A stretch of 64,000 nucleotides of DNA from Cytobacillus gottheilii (GCF_900166665.1 NZ_LT800494.1:2855049-2919048), one strand, 5' to 3'. Counted from the stretch's first letter, positions 1-9,197 are shown. Notes: generated by a model from the letters alone, not told the origin. Translations and numbers: made by a program.

Positions 1-16
1 TAAATGAGCAGAAGTT

Positions 17-141
17 GATTTCCGCTCCAGGCGCTCGCTTTCCGCGGGTGGGCGCTGAGCCTCCTCGTCACTTACGCTCCTGCGGGGTCTCACCTATCCC
101 ACTTCTCCCGCAGGAGTCTCGCACCTTCTGCTCCAATCAAC
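17..141 (+). repeat. Dispersed intergenic element, family A copy 1
   Basis: One of six related elements of about 125 bp in this window. Each has a left part rich in CGCTTTCCG, a GAGCCTCCTCG block, then an inverted repeat CTCCTGCGGG / CCCGCAGGAG, a GTCTCGCAC block, and an end CAATCAAC. In this copy the right arm matches exactly and the left arm is CTCCTGCGGG. The short open frames crossing it are not credible genes, because the same frames recur only where the element recurs. Function unknown. Confidence 0.8.
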
Positions 142-516
142 GAGTCTTTTATCCAATAGAAAACTTATCCAAAAACAACAAACTTTTAGAAAAGAGCCTT
201 TTTTAACTATATTTTGATTTACATTTATTCAGAAGTCCATGAAATACTCATTATTATTCATCATGTTATTCAGCTTTGTCAAATTTAACCTTAAAACTGA
301 ATAATCATTTCATTGAATATTCACTCTACATTCATCTAATTAAGCATCATATTACAGTCTTTAAGAAAATGAAATCGGTGACAAACATCTGTTGCAAAAT
401 GTATAACAGTTTTTATAGAAATTCAAGCTTTTTACACAAATTCCTTTATTTTTGACTGTAATTATTTATAAAAAGTTCTATTTTAGCTAAAAAAGACTAT
501 TTGCTCTCAAAGATTT
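142..516. other. AT-rich intergenic stretch downstream of dprA
   Basis: No gene, RNA or clear terminator hairpin is seen between the repeat and the dprA stop codon. The stretch is very AT-rich with many short stop-interrupted frames. In B. subtilis topA follows dprA in this direction; it is not present up to the window edge, so it is either further out or elsewhere. Confidence 0.5.
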
Positions 517-1395
517 TCACTTGTAATTAAGCTCTTCCAGAATGTCTTCTGCCTTCATAATTAACTTTGCTCCTTTTTGGATTAGCTCGTTTGTTCCCTC
601 GGATTGCGGATCAGCTACATTACCTGGAATTGCAAACACGTCTCTGCCTTCATTCAGTGCGGTACTGGCTGTAATGAGAGAGCCGCTTCGCTTCTTGGCT
701 TGTACAACGAGTGTGGCTGAAGATATTCCGCTTATAATGCGATTCCTTTGCGGAAACTGCCATTTCTCAGGCTTTGAATCTGGGGCATATTCAGAAAGCA
801 AAAGATGGTTTCTCATCATATAGTGTGCAAGTGCAGTATTTTCTTTTGGATAAATATGTGAAAAACCGCCCGCGATAACTCCAATTGTACGCCCGCCTTC
901 TTTTATAGCCGTTTCATGCGCAATGGTATCAATTCCAGCTGCTAAGCCACTGACAATCACAACTTGATTCATAATTAATTTTGGAAAAAGATTGTGGATC
1001 ACTTTATGACCATAGGAAGTTGCCTGCCTCGAGCCAACCACTGCAAGGCAATGCTTGCTCTTTAACAAAGCTAAATTTCCTTTGGCATACAGAATCCAGG
1101 GAGGCTGAAATGTTTCTTGTAACCTTTGAGGATAGCATTCATCTGCAACTGTGATAATTTTGATGTAATTTTTTTCATAATGCATGATTTTTTTGGGAAT
1201 AGTGTCTGCCTGAAGATCATAATTGGCGCTGTTTAAAAATGCGGGGGATTTAAAAAGAGTAGAGAATTGGTGTAAAAAATTGTGGTCATAAATTTGTGAT
1301 AGAGTGGGATTTAATTTAAGGATATGATAGATGGTCTTCCAGCCGATGCCTCTGCATTGCTGAAGATGAGTTAATCTTCTTGTAAATTCGTCCAT
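517..1395 (-). CDS. dprA: DNA-processing protein DprA (Smf)
   Basis: DprA binds incoming single-stranded DNA during natural transformation and loads RecA onto it. The 292-residue protein has the Rossmann-like core of the family: GSR near residue 121, the GLAAGIDTIAHE block near residue 150, and the RNRIISG block followed by SGSLITA near residues 217-242. The N-terminal part is a short helical region, and there is no long C-terminal winged-helix extension, as in the B. subtilis protein. The start ATG has GGAGG seven bases upstream. It follows sucD on the same strand but is separated from it by a hairpin, so it may be transcribed separately or by read-through. Confidence 0.93.
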   Translation of the reverse strand: MDEFTRRLTHLQQCRGIGWKTIYHILKLNPTLSQIYDHNFLHQFSTLFKSPAFLNSANYDLQADTIPKKIMHYEKNYIKIITVADECYPQRLQETFQPPWILYAKGNLALLKSKHCLAVVGSRQATSYGHKVIHNLFPKLIMNQVVIVSGLAAGIDTIAHETAIKEGGRTIGVIAGGFSHIYPKENTALAHYMMRNHLLLSEYAPDSKPEKWQFPQRNRIISGISSATLVVQAKKRSGSLITASTALNEGRDVFAIPGNVADPQSEGTNELIQKGAKLIMKAEDILEELNYK

Positions 1396-1426
1396 TTTGA
1401 ACCTCCGATTATGTTTTAATCATGCA

Positions 1427-1459
1427 GAAATAGTCCCCCATTATTTGGAGGACTATTTC
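1427..1459 (-). terminator. Hairpin after sucD, probable terminator
   Basis: A stem GAAATAGTCC / GGACTATTTC with an extra C-G extension encloses an AT-rich loop. It lies between the sucD stop and the dprA ribosome binding site. The T tract on the minus-strand side is weak, so it may only attenuate transcription into dprA. Confidence 0.55.
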
Positions 1460-1473
1460 TTATTTACATGTTA

Positions 1474-2376
1474 TTAATGTGTCTTACATTGTTCGTAAAG
1501 ACCTTTTTCTTTTAGTACTTTGATTAAGGTCTCACCCATAACGGAAGGAGTATCCGCTACTTCAATTCCACACTCATTCATAACACGAATCTTCTCATCT
1601 GCTGTTCCTTTTCCGCCAGAAATAATCGCACCAGCATGGCCCATGCGTTTTCCTGGAGGTGCAGTGCGGCCGCCAATAAAGCCGACAACAGGTTTAGTCA
1701 TATTAGCTTTCACCCATTCAGCAGCTTCTTCTTCAGCAGTACCGCCGATTTCACCAATCATAATTACCGCTTTTGTTTCAGGATCTTCATTGAACGCTTC
1801 TAATACGTCAATAAAGTTTGTTCCATTAACAGGGTCTCCGCCGATTCCAACAGCTGTTGATTGGCCAAGACCAGCTTGAGTCAGCTGATGTACCGCTTCA
1901 TATGTTAACGTTCCAGAACGGGAAACAACACCTACATGGCCTTTTGTATGGATATAACCAGGCATGATACCGATTTTACATTCGTCCGGAGTGATAACAC
2001 CTGGGCAGTTTGGTCCAACTAGACGTGTTTTCTTACCTTCCATATAACGTTCAACCTTGACCATATCCAATACAGGAATATGTTCTGTAATACAGATAGC
2101 AAGGTCCAGTTCAGCATCTACCGCTTCTAAAATAGCATCTGCAGCGAAAGGAGCTGGCACATAGATAACAGATGCATTTGCGCCTGTTGCTTTAACTGCT
2201 TCACTAACTGTGTTGAAAACAGGTACACCTTCTACTTCAGTGCCACCTTTACCAGGAGTTACACCGCCGACAATTTTTGTACCATATTCAAGCATTTGTT
2301 TTGTATGGAAAAGGGCTGTTGAGCCTGTGATTCCTTGAACGATTACTTTTGTATCTTTATTGATAAAAACGCTCAC
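1474..2376 (-). CDS. sucD: Succinyl-CoA synthetase alpha subunit
   Basis: The alpha subunit carries the CoA-binding site and the histidine that is phosphorylated during conversion of succinyl-CoA to succinate in the TCA cycle. The 300-residue protein has an N-terminal CoA-binding Rossmann domain ([10 protein letters not shown] near residue 15, GGVTPGKGG near 37) and a ligase domain with the active-site histidine in [10 protein letters not shown] near residue 247. It normally forms a heterodimer or heterotetramer with SucC. The partner gene sucC is upstream on the same strand, but unusually 309 bp away, with a family A repeat in the gap. Start ATG has GGAAGGAG upstream. Confidence 0.97.
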   Translation of the reverse strand: MSVFINKDTKVIVQGITGSTALFHTKQMLEYGTKIVGGVTPGKGGTEVEGVPVFNTVSEAVKATGANASVIYVPAPFAADAILEAVDAELDLAICITEHIPVLDMVKVERYMEGKKTRLVGPNCPGVITPDECKIGIMPGYIHTKGHVGVVSRSGTLTYEAVHQLTQAGLGQSTAVGIGGDPVNGTNFIDVLEAFNEDPETKAVIMIGEIGGTAEEEAAEWVKANMTKPVVGFIGGRTAPPGKRMGHAGAIISGGKGTADEKIRVMNECGIEVADTPSVMGETLIKVLKEKGLYEQCKTH

Positions 2377-2495
2377 GTTAATTCTCCTTCCTGTTTTCCG
2401 GGTTATCTTTTATCACATTTTAATAGTGTATAAGTGTTGTTGGCTAGGCTGTATTCCTAATTCTATTTCATTTAAAATGAAACGAGAAGTAGTTA

Positions 2496-2619
2496 TTTCC
2501 ACTCCAGGGTGCTCGCTTTCCGCGGGTGGAAGTTGTGCCTCCTCGACGCTTACGCGTCTGCGGGGTCTCAACCTTTCCACTTCTCCCGCAGGAGTCTCGC
2601 ACCCTTCCGTTCCAATCAC
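2496..2619 (+). repeat. Dispersed intergenic element, family A copy 2 (inside sucCD)
   Basis: Same architecture as copy 1: CGCTTTCCGCGGG block, GCCTCCTCG, a GCGTCTGCGGGG arm facing CCCGCAGGAGTC, then GTCTCGCACCCTTCCG. It sits between the sucC stop and the sucD start, so its reverse complement would be part of a sucC-sucD transcript. The left arm differs slightly from the consensus, leaving a shorter perfect stem of about nine pairs. Confidence 0.8.
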
Positions 2620-2685
2620 TCAGCATATTTTAACCATAAAAAATAATCATTAAGACAGCATTAAAAGAAAGACAGCCTCAGCAGT

Positions 2686-3846
2686 TTATCCGACTAGGGA
2701 TACGATTTTTTGTGCTCCGTCAGCCATGGAGTCAGCTGCGATAATATCAATATCTGATTCTGCAAGAATTTTCTTGCCAAGTTCTACGTTTGTTCCTTCT
2801 AGACGAACCACTAGAGGTACAGCTAGACCAACTTGTTTTGCAGCTTCCACAACACCTGTTGCGATAATGTCACATTTCATGATTCCGCCGAAAATGTTGA
2901 CAAAGATACCTTTAACATTTTGATCAGAAAGGATGATTTTGAATGCTTCTGTTACTTTTTCTGCTGTAGCGCCGCCCCCAACATCAAGGAAGTTAGCCGG
3001 ATCGCCGCCATAATGTTTAACGATATCCATTGTTGCCATTGCAAGGCCGGCTCCATTAACCATACAGCCAATATTTCCATCTAAAGAGATGTAGCTTAGA
3101 TCGTATTTTGATGCTTCGATTTCTTTCGCATCTTCTTCTTCTAAATCTCTGAAATCCACTACAGCCTTCTGGCGATATAATGCATTTGAATCAAAATTCA
3201 GCTTTGCATCTAGAGCCATAACTTTTCCGTCGCCAGTGACAACAAGCGGGTTGATTTCTGCGATCGAACAATCTTTATCAACATAGGCACTGTATAAGCC
3301 CATCATAAATTTAACAGCCTGGTTAACTAGTTTAGCAGGAATATTAATATTGAATGCAATTCTGCGCGCCTGATAAGCCGTTAACCCTACAACTGGATCA
3401 ATTTCTTCTTTGAAAATTTTCTCAGGAGTTTCTTCTGCTACTTCTTCAATCTCAGTACCGCCTTCTTCTGATGCCATTAATGTTACACGAGAAGTAGCGC
3501 GGTCTAATACAAGACCGATATAATATTCTTTTTGAATATCGCAGCCTTCTTCAATTAGTAAGCGTTTTACTTCTTTCCCCTCAGGACCTGTTTGATGTGT
3601 AACAAGTGTTTTCCCTAAGATCTCGGATGCATATGTACGGACTTCCTCAAGGTTTTTCGCAACCTTAACACCGCCAGCTTTACCCCTTCCGCCAGCATGG
3701 ATTTGTGCTTTTACCACACAAACGTCTGTGCCAAGTTCTTTCGCCGCTTCAACAGCTTCCTCAACTGTAAAAGCAACCTTTCCATTTGGAACTGCTACCC
3801 CGTATTGTCTGAGGACTTCTTTACCTTGATACTCATGTATATTCAT
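2686..3846 (-). CDS. sucC: Succinyl-CoA synthetase beta subunit (ADP-forming)
   Basis: The beta subunit holds the nucleotide-binding ATP-grasp domain and completes the succinate-CoA ligase of the TCA cycle. The protein starts [12 protein letters not shown], the usual first residues of the family, giving 386 residues. An ATP-grasp region covers about residues 5-230 ([12 protein letters not shown] near 53) and a CoA-ligase domain covers the rest, with [10 protein letters not shown] near residue 320. The open frame extends nine codons upstream, but the chosen ATG has AGGAGG at the right distance. A candidate sigma-A promoter lies about 45 bp upstream. Confidence 0.97.
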   Translation of the reverse strand: MNIHEYQGKEVLRQYGVAVPNGKVAFTVEEAVEAAKELGTDVCVVKAQIHAGGRGKAGGVKVAKNLEEVRTYASEILGKTLVTHQTGPEGKEVKRLLIEEGCDIQKEYYIGLVLDRATSRVTLMASEEGGTEIEEVAEETPEKIFKEEIDPVVGLTAYQARRIAFNINIPAKLVNQAVKFMMGLYSAYVDKDCSIAEINPLVVTGDGKVMALDAKLNFDSNALYRQKAVVDFRDLEEEDAKEIEASKYDLSYISLDGNIGCMVNGAGLAMATMDIVKHYGGDPANFLDVGGGATAEKVTEAFKIILSDQNVKGIFVNIFGGIMKCDIIATGVVEAAKQVGLAVPLVVRLEGTNVELGKKILAESDIDIIAADSMADGAQKIVSLVG

Positions 3847-3890
3847 TTCCCATCCTCCTATCAAGCTCTTCAAAATTAGACTGCGCTTTC

Positions 3891-3919
3891 ATTTTATAAA
3901 ATGACACTGGGGTTGTCTA
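3891..3919 (-). promoter_or_regulatory. Candidate sigma-A promoter of sucCD
   Basis: Read on the minus strand, TAGACA and TAAAAT are separated by 17 bases. A second possible -10, TATAAT, lies just upstream with TTGTAA 19 bases before it. Position fits the sucC start; the choice between the two is uncertain. Confidence 0.35.
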
Positions 3920-4080
3920 GCATTATAGATGAAATATTTAAATTCTTTACAATTTTAATGCACAAAAGGGGTTTTCCCTTGAAAAATCATTGTTTATGTC
4001 CTATAAATAATTTCGCAATATTTTAGTAGAATAAGATTATTCTGTCTTTTTTATTTTTGAAAGTGTTCTCACCTCTCAGT

Positions 4081-4128
4081 AAAAAGACCCGAACGTTAAG
4101 TCAGAAATAAATTCGCTTTTTGTTCGGG
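4081..4128 (-). terminator. Terminator after ylqH
   Basis: Minus-strand stem CCCGAAC / GTTCGGG with a loop of about 27 bases, followed by TCTTTTT. It lies just past the ylqH stop and separates the rnhB-ylqG-ylqH group from sucCD. Confidence 0.7.
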
Positions 4129-4143
4129 TTCATTACTAGCAGA

Positions 4144-4434
4144 CTATTGTCTCAGACTCTTTTTTCCAGCTGCCTTGTCGGCACGATAGATAAATGCAAA
4201 CACCTCAGCTACAGCCTGATACAGATCCTCTGGGATATTTTCATTGATATTTAGCTTACCGAGCAATTCTACCAATGAGGCGTCCTCCTGAACGGGAATC
4301 TCATGTTCTCGTGCTTTTTCTAAAATATTCTCGGCAATATAGCCGCTTCCTTTTGCCGTGATCTTTGGCGCACCTTCATTATTTTGGTCATATGACAATG
4401 CAACTGCTGATTTGCGTAGATGTTCATTTTTCAT
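4144..4434 (-). CDS. ylqH: FlhB C-terminal-domain-like protein (YlqH family)
   Basis: A 96-residue protein resembling only the cytoplasmic tail of the flagellar export-gate protein FlhB (EscU/YscU family). Visible family features are AVALSYDQNNEGAPKI near residue 11, GSGYIAENILEKAREH near 30, and a helical end with VAEVFAFIYRAD. In FlhB an NPTH autocleavage motif precedes this segment; here the corresponding place has SYDQN, so self-cleavage is not expected. There is no membrane segment. The gene overlaps ylqG by four bases, so the two are translationally coupled. Function is unknown; an accessory role with the FliK-like neighbour is an inference. Confidence 0.8.
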   Translation of the reverse strand: MKNEHLRKSAVALSYDQNNEGAPKITAKGSGYIAENILEKAREHEIPVQEDASLVELLGKLNINENIPEDLYQAVAEVFAFIYRADKAAGKKSLRQ

Positions 4435-6257
4435 ATTCTTATATCCAATCCGCTGAATTTAGGCTGATTCTGTGATAAAAACGATGTTTGCACAGGCTTC
4501 TGTGTCTTGTCTGCGCTGGTCTTAAATTCCAGAGCGGAAAGCTTATAGTCATGCTCCATTAACCGCTCTTTTAGAATCGGTATAAAAGGCTGAACTACCG
4601 TTTGTAAACCTGGAGTATCATTAATAACAGCCATGTTAATCACTCTTGCCTGCACGCGCAGATCTACAACCGTCTCATGTAATGAATCTAAATTGAGGTA
4701 AAATAAAATGCGGCAATGATCTGGGTCGATTTTCCCTTCTGCCGTTTTGCGGCCGCTCCACTGCATCGTCACGTCATTGACTTTCCCTAAAAAAGAAAAA
4801 GGAATCTGGTATACATATTGTTGAATAGGTCCAATCTCCTGTGAAAGGAGCTGAAAGCCAGTAATTCTATTAACCACCTTATCTGCTGCATCTCTCAGCG
4901 CAGGAGACAGATCGTCATGCAGTTGACTCAGCAGCAGGGATTTAATAGAATCTAAGTTTTTCACACCATCTTCATTAGGCTGCTTTAGAACCTGCATGGC
5001 ATCATGTTCATGTGATAATCCTAAAAGCTTAATTATGCTCTTCATTTGTTCCCTAAAAAGAGCTGATTCTTCTACAGAGAGAGAGGAATCTTGAACATTG
5101 TTCGCTAACAGCGGCAATTCGCCATCAAGCAGCTGCTGACCAATTCGAATGGTGCTATTATTCAGCTGCTGGTTATGAGGTAATAATGCACCAAAATCTT
5201 TAACATCAGCTGCAATCTGCTGTAAAACCGGCTGAATTAGTTTTTGCAATGAGTTTGCAGCTATAGGAAGCTGAATGGCATTGGTTCTCACGCTGTTAAG
5301 CAGGTTTGTAAGCTCCTGCTGAGGTCCATGCTCTGTCATTAAGTCCTGCAGCTTGGTTAAGTTCATTATGAAATTAGGACGTTCTGAAGGCTGATTACTT
5401 CTTAGTACATCACTTAAGGCCGATGCAATCTCGGCTTTACCTGCAGGTAGCTGCTCTGAGATCGTTCGAATGACGCTTGTTAAGGCATTTCCCTCAATGG
5501 TGTCTGCCGGCAGAAATCCCAAGGTCTGAAGCTGTTTATAGGCTGCAGAGGATTTATTAAAATCAGCTGAGGTTAGCCATTGTTTCATCAGCTGAGATAA
5601 CAGCTCCTTCCCCGCTTTTTCCTGAAAGGATTCTGTTAACGTACTTATTGCAGCTGTCAGCTGTGACATTCCCCTTACGGACCCCGTCTGTGATAGCTCT
5701 TTTTGCAAATTTTGAAGCAGTGCTGTTATTGAGTCTTGATCGAAAGCAGCTTGTAATGAGGTAAACACTTGCTTTGTAAATGGCAGTTGCCGAGTAAACA
5801 TTTCTCTTAGTGCTTGGAACCCGTCGGCTTCAGAATGACTGTTTTTCAGCCATTCTGAAGCCTGCTTAAAGGTTTCTGCAGTCAGGGGGAGCTGTTCTTT
5901 CGTAAAAAATTGAAGCAGAGAAAGATGCTCTTTAGAAACAGGCAGCTGAAATTGCTGTAAGAGACTTTCCGGAGTAGCTGTGAGCATTCTCCCATTTGCA
6001 CCTGTACCTTCAAGGACTTTTAAATGAACGGTTCCTTCTCCATTCTGCACTTGAAACCAATAGCGTTCATTGGCTGCAAGCGGTGTTTCCAGCTGGGCGA
6101 TCACTTTTTGGCCGCCGATTTGCACTTCTGCTGTCTGATTTGGATAATGTTTAATGATTTTTCCACTTACAATCTGACCTGGTCTAAATTGCGCTGCTTT
6201 ATTTGTGATCGTTTGATCGTTCTTCATAAAAAGGCCTGCAATCCCCATCTGCCCCAT
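4431..6257 (-). CDS. ylqG: YlqG-like protein with FliK-like C-terminal domain
   Basis: A large cytoplasmic protein of 608 residues, rich in Gln, Leu and Ser, with no signal peptide or membrane segment. An N-terminal beta-rich stretch (residues about 25-85) is followed by a long helical middle. A C-terminal domain near residues 480-590 (LGKVNDVTMQWSGRK, HCRILFYLNLDSLHE) looks like the hook-length control domain of FliK. It is coupled by overlap to ylqH, which resembles the FlhB domain that FliK contacts. The start ATG is preceded by GAGGGTGA; an in-frame GTG three codons upstream lies within that site. The FliK similarity is my reading of the pattern, not a search result. Confidence 0.75.
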   Translation of the reverse strand: MGQMGIAGLFMKNDQTITNKAAQFRPGQIVSGKIIKHYPNQTAEVQIGGQKVIAQLETPLAANERYWFQVQNGEGTVHLKVLEGTGANGRMLTATPESLLQQFQLPVSKEHLSLLQFFTKEQLPLTAETFKQASEWLKNSHSEADGFQALREMFTRQLPFTKQVFTSLQAAFDQDSITALLQNLQKELSQTGSVRGMSQLTAAISTLTESFQEKAGKELLSQLMKQWLTSADFNKSSAAYKQLQTLGFLPADTIEGNALTSVIRTISEQLPAGKAEIASALSDVLRSNQPSERPNFIMNLTKLQDLMTEHGPQQELTNLLNSVRTNAIQLPIAANSLQKLIQPVLQQIAADVKDFGALLPHNQQLNNSTIRIGQQLLDGELPLLANNVQDSSLSVEESALFREQMKSIIKLLGLSHEHDAMQVLKQPNEDGVKNLDSIKSLLLSQLHDDLSPALRDAADKVVNRITGFQLLSQEIGPIQQYVYQIPFSFLGKVNDVTMQWSGRKTAEGKIDPDHCRILFYLNLDSLHETVVDLRVQARVINMAVINDTPGLQTVVQPFIPILKERLMEHDYKLSALEFKTSADKTQKPVQTSFLSQNQPKFSGLDIRI

Positions 6258-6270
6258 TATGTTCACCCTC

Positions 6271-7047
6271 TTATCTGCTTTTTGCTATATATTCCTTTAT
6301 CGGAGCAAAACTTTTCCGATGAATATGTAATACGCCGTGCGTTTCAATTCCTTGTAGATGTTCCTTTGTTCCATATCCCATATTGCTTGCAAATCCGTAG
6401 CCTGGATATTGTTCATCTAAAGCCTGCATCATGTTGTCTCTTGTTACTTTTGCCACAATGGATGCAGCCGCAATCGAGATTGATCTGCCATCACCCTTAA
6501 TTATAGCCTCATAAGGATAAGGAACATCCAATTTTACGGCATCAATCAACAGAAAATCCGGCTGTGTCTTTAAAGTGGCTACAGCGGTTATCATCGCTTT
6601 TTTTGACGCTTCGTATATATTAATCATATCTATTTCTTCTACCTCTATAACGCCAATACTGACTGCTGCAGCTTGTTCCATGATCGTATGAAAGAAGCAC
6701 AATCTTTTTTGCTCATTAAGCTTTTTTGAATCATCGATACCTGGGAGATAGAAATCTGCAGGTAAAATGACAGCTGCAGCTACTACAGGACCAGCTAGAG
6801 GGCCTCTTCCCACCTCATCAACACCAGCGATGAGCTCATAGCCCTGATTATGGTACTTTTCTTCAAAATGGGTCATTTCTTTAAATTTAGATTGCTCTTT
6901 CTTTTCCTGCGCTCTTTTTTTATGCCATGCTGCAAGTAAGGACTGTACCCCTTTGCGCTCATCAGCTGATAACTGCTTTACATATGGGTCGTTCTCATCC
7001 TGAACGGTTATTAATTTATTTTTGATTTCCGCTATACTCTGCTTCAT
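6271..7047 (-). CDS. rnhB: Ribonuclease HII
   Basis: Cleaves the RNA strand of RNA-DNA hybrids and removes single ribonucleotides misincorporated in DNA. The 258-residue protein has an N-terminal extension of about 70 residues followed by the catalytic domain. Catalytic acidic residues are in AGVDEVGRGPLAGP (near residue 74) and LLIDAVKL (near 167), with the conserved ASIVAKVTRD near 195. Length and layout match the Bacillus enzyme. It is followed after 13 bp by ylqG and preceded by rbgA, from which it is separated by a terminator. Confidence 0.96.
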   Translation of the reverse strand: MKQSIAEIKNKLITVQDENDPYVKQLSADERKGVQSLLAAWHKKRAQEKKEQSKFKEMTHFEEKYHNQGYELIAGVDEVGRGPLAGPVVAAAVILPADFYLPGIDDSKKLNEQKRLCFFHTIMEQAAAVSIGVIEVEEIDMINIYEASKKAMITAVATLKTQPDFLLIDAVKLDVPYPYEAIIKGDGRSISIAAASIVAKVTRDNMMQALDEQYPGYGFASNMGYGTKEHLQGIETHGVLHIHRKSFAPIKEYIAKSR

Positions 7048-7094
7048 ATTGCTGCTCCTTTTAAAGCTCTTTCATTTTTTATCGGTTTATACAG

Positions 7095-7126
7095 CAAAAA
7101 ATAAAGGCCTTCTTTGTCAGAAGACC
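7095..7126 (-). terminator. Terminator after rbgA
   Basis: Minus-strand stem GGTCTTCT / AGAAGGCC with a five-base loop followed by TTTATTTTTTG, directly past the rbgA stop codon. Confidence 0.8.
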
Positions 7127-7135
7127 CAATTTGCT

Positions 7136-8002
7136 TTATTCTGATTCTTGATTTAATTCAGATGGCCACTCTAATGAAATCTTACCGAATTTCTCGGAAC
7201 GAAATTCTCGAATGACAAGTTCGGTCACTTTGTCATAGTCAACAGCGCCGCCGCCCATCAGACAGCCTCTGCGCCTTCCAATTTCATCGAAAAGTTCAAC
7301 AATGTCTTCCGGAATCTGTTCAAGGCTAAAACGCTCTTTCAGCTTTGCTGGATATTTTTCAGAAAAGAAGCGCAGTGCATAAACCGTTATATCCTGAAGG
7401 TTTAAAATGGTGTCTTTGATTGCTCCTGTCAGAGCCAGCTTTAAGCCTACATGTTGATCTTCAAATTTTGGCCATAGAATCCCTGGTGTATCGAGCAATT
7501 CCAGCTCTTTTCCTACCTTAATCCATTGCTGTGCCTTTGTGACTCCAGGCATATTCCCTGTCTTTGCAATATTTTTTTTTGCAAGCCGGTTAATGAGCGT
7601 CGATTTTCCGGCGTTTGGAATTCCAACGATCATCGCTCTGATTGCCCTAGGTTTAACCCCTTTTGCTTTTAAACGGTCAAATTTTTCCTGCAGAATTTCT
7701 TGTGCTGCTGCTGTAATATCCTTCATCCCTTGCCCAGCTTGGGAATTGATCGCGATGGCTTTGATGCCTTTCCCTTTAAAATATTCAATCCACTGCTTTG
7801 TTGCATGAGGGTCCGCCATATCCGCTTTGTTTAAGAGAACAAGCCGCGGTTTATGCTGGATAATTTCGTCGATCATCGGATTACGTGATGAATACGGGAT
7901 ACGGGCATCAACAAGTTCAAAAATAATATCCACTAATTTCAGCTTTTCTGTTACTTGTCTGCGCGCTTTTGCCATATGGCCGGGAAACCATTGAATCGTC
8001 AA
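7136..8002 (-). CDS. rbgA: Ribosome biogenesis GTPase RbgA (YlqF)
   Basis: RbgA is a circularly permuted GTPase needed for late assembly of the 50S subunit. The motif order is permuted as expected: NKAD (G4) near residue 58 comes before GIPNAGKST (G1) near 125 and DTPG (G3) near 172. A C-terminal RNA-binding region follows. An in-frame GTG lies three codons upstream but falls inside the sequence AGAGGTGA, which is the ribosome binding site. I therefore place the start at a TTG, giving [10 protein letters not shown], the beginning shared with the B. subtilis protein. Confidence 0.95.
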   Translation of the reverse strand: MTIQWFPGHMAKARRQVTEKLKLVDIIFELVDARIPYSSRNPMIDEIIQHKPRLVLLNKADMADPHATKQWIEYFKGKGIKAIAINSQAGQGMKDITAAAQEILQEKFDRLKAKGVKPRAIRAMIVGIPNAGKSTLINRLAKKNIAKTGNMPGVTKAQQWIKVGKELELLDTPGILWPKFEDQHVGLKLALTGAIKDTILNLQDITVYALRFFSEKYPAKLKERFSLEQIPEDIVELFDEIGRRRGCLMGGGAVDYDKVTELVIREFRSEKFGKISLEWPSELNQESE

Positions 8003-8042
8003 TGTGTTCACCTCTTTCTTATAAGCTACCTTCCTCTAGGTG

Positions 8043-8594
8043 TTAATTCACTAAACGTACATCTTCAATCGGCCAATAAATGACACTTGCTTTTCCAAGT
8101 ACTTCTTCCATTGGCACTGCACCAATATGTCTGCTGTCTTTGCTGAATCTGCGGTTATCACCCATAACAAATAAATGCCCTTCCGGTACGGTGGTCTCAC
8201 CGATTTTATCTTCAAGGGTAAACGGCTCTGTTAAAGGACCATCGATAACCTGTGACTTGAATTCGTCCAAATACGGCTCCTCATAGGCTTTGCCGTTCAC
8301 ATATAGGATATCATCCCTATACTCTACCGTGTCGCCTGGCAGACCAATCACGCGTTTAATATAGTCTTTATTTTCCGGTGCATGAAAAACAATAATATCA
8401 AAGCGATCAGGTTCACCAACTGTATAGCTGAGTTTATTGACGATCATCCGATCCTGATCCTGCAAAGTCGGCCTCATAGATAAACCATCCACTACGATGG
8501 GGGCAAATAAAAAATAGCGGATTACCGCCGCTAAAACAACCGCAATTAATAAAGCCTTCGTCCATTCCCATAATTCATTTTTCTTTTTCGCCAT
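8043..8594 (-). CDS. lepB: Type I signal peptidase
   Basis: Membrane-bound serine protease that removes signal peptides from exported proteins. The 183-residue protein has one N-terminal membrane segment (about residues 13-32). The catalytic serine is in SMRPTL and the catalytic lysine in YIKRVIGLPGD, followed by the family box VMGDNR near residue 147. The open frame extends 30 codons upstream, but MAKKKNELWEW is the plausible start, with GGTGGGAG just before it. It lies between rbgA and rplS, a place where several Bacillaceae carry a signal peptidase gene; B. subtilis does not. Confidence 0.93.
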   Translation of the reverse strand: MAKKKNELWEWTKALLIAVVLAAVIRYFLFAPIVVDGLSMRPTLQDQDRMIVNKLSYTVGEPDRFDIIVFHAPENKDYIKRVIGLPGDTVEYRDDILYVNGKAYEEPYLDEFKSQVIDGPLTEPFTLEDKIGETTVPEGHLFVMGDNRRFSKDSRHIGAVPMEEVLGKASVIYWPIEDVRLVN

Positions 8595-8733
8595 ACTCCC
8601 ACCAGCTTTCAAAAAAATTCTGCTAAAAATAAGTTCAACAAACTTCCTCAAACTTATTGTACAACTGTTTCTCCACATACACACGATGGGAAGCTCTATT
8701 TTTTATTATTTAACATTTATGTAATAATATCAA

Positions 8734-9132
8734 GAAAAGCGGAAGTGGCTTGCTCAGCCCCGACAAGCTTAAGACGAGCTGGCTGAGAGGTTGTTCTTTA
8801 ACCTCTTAGACAGATTGACTTAAGACCTCGAGGGGCTAGCCACTGCAGCTGGATCAAAGAAAAGCGGAGGGCGTTTGCTCAGGGACGACAAGCTTAAGGC
8901 AAGATGGCGTAAAGGTTGTTCTTTAACCTTTAGGACAGATTGACTTAAGACCTCGAGTCCCTAACGCCTGCAGCTGGATCATAGAAAAGCGGAAGTGGCT
9001 TGCCCAGCCCCGACAAGCTTAAGACGAGCCTGCTGAGAGGTTGTTCTTTAACCTCTTAGACGGATTGGCTTAAGACCTCGAGGGGCTAGCCACTGCAGCT
9101 GGATCATAGAAAAGCGGAAGGCGTTTGCTCAG
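8734..9132. repeat. Tandem array of a 125-bp structured repeat (three full units and one partial)
   Basis: Units begin at 8734, 8859, 8984 and 9109, an exact 125-bp period (122-bp unit plus a three-base spacer AAA or ATA). Each unit starts GAAAAGCGG and ends GCAGCTGGATC. Inside are three nested inverted repeats: outer AGTGGCT/AGCCACT, next AGCCCC/GGGGCT, and inner AGAGGTT/AACCTCT around the loop GTTCTTT, with CTTAAG on both sides between them. In unit 2 the arms change together to GGGCGTT/AACGCCT, AGGGAC/GTCCCT and AAAGGTT/AACCTTT. The fourth unit stops after about 24 bp. No open frame is credible. Strand and function are unknown. Confidence 0.95.
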
Positions 9133-9154
9133 TCAAACGATTAAGTTTTTCTAT

Positions 9155-9186
9155 TGAAAAAGGAGCTTGATGAACAAGCTCCTTTA
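9155..9186 (-). terminator. Terminator after rplS
   Basis: Minus-strand stem AAAGGAGCTTG / CAAGCTCCTTT with a five-base loop and a T run, immediately past the rplS stop. It closes the transcript before the repeat array. Confidence 0.9.
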
Positions 9187-9197
9187 GCGTTTTAACA

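Noticed and set aside
8734-9132. CRISPR array as an explanation for the 125-bp array
   Set aside because: Units are 122 bp with three-base spacers, so there are no variable spacers of CRISPR size, and no cas genes are present.
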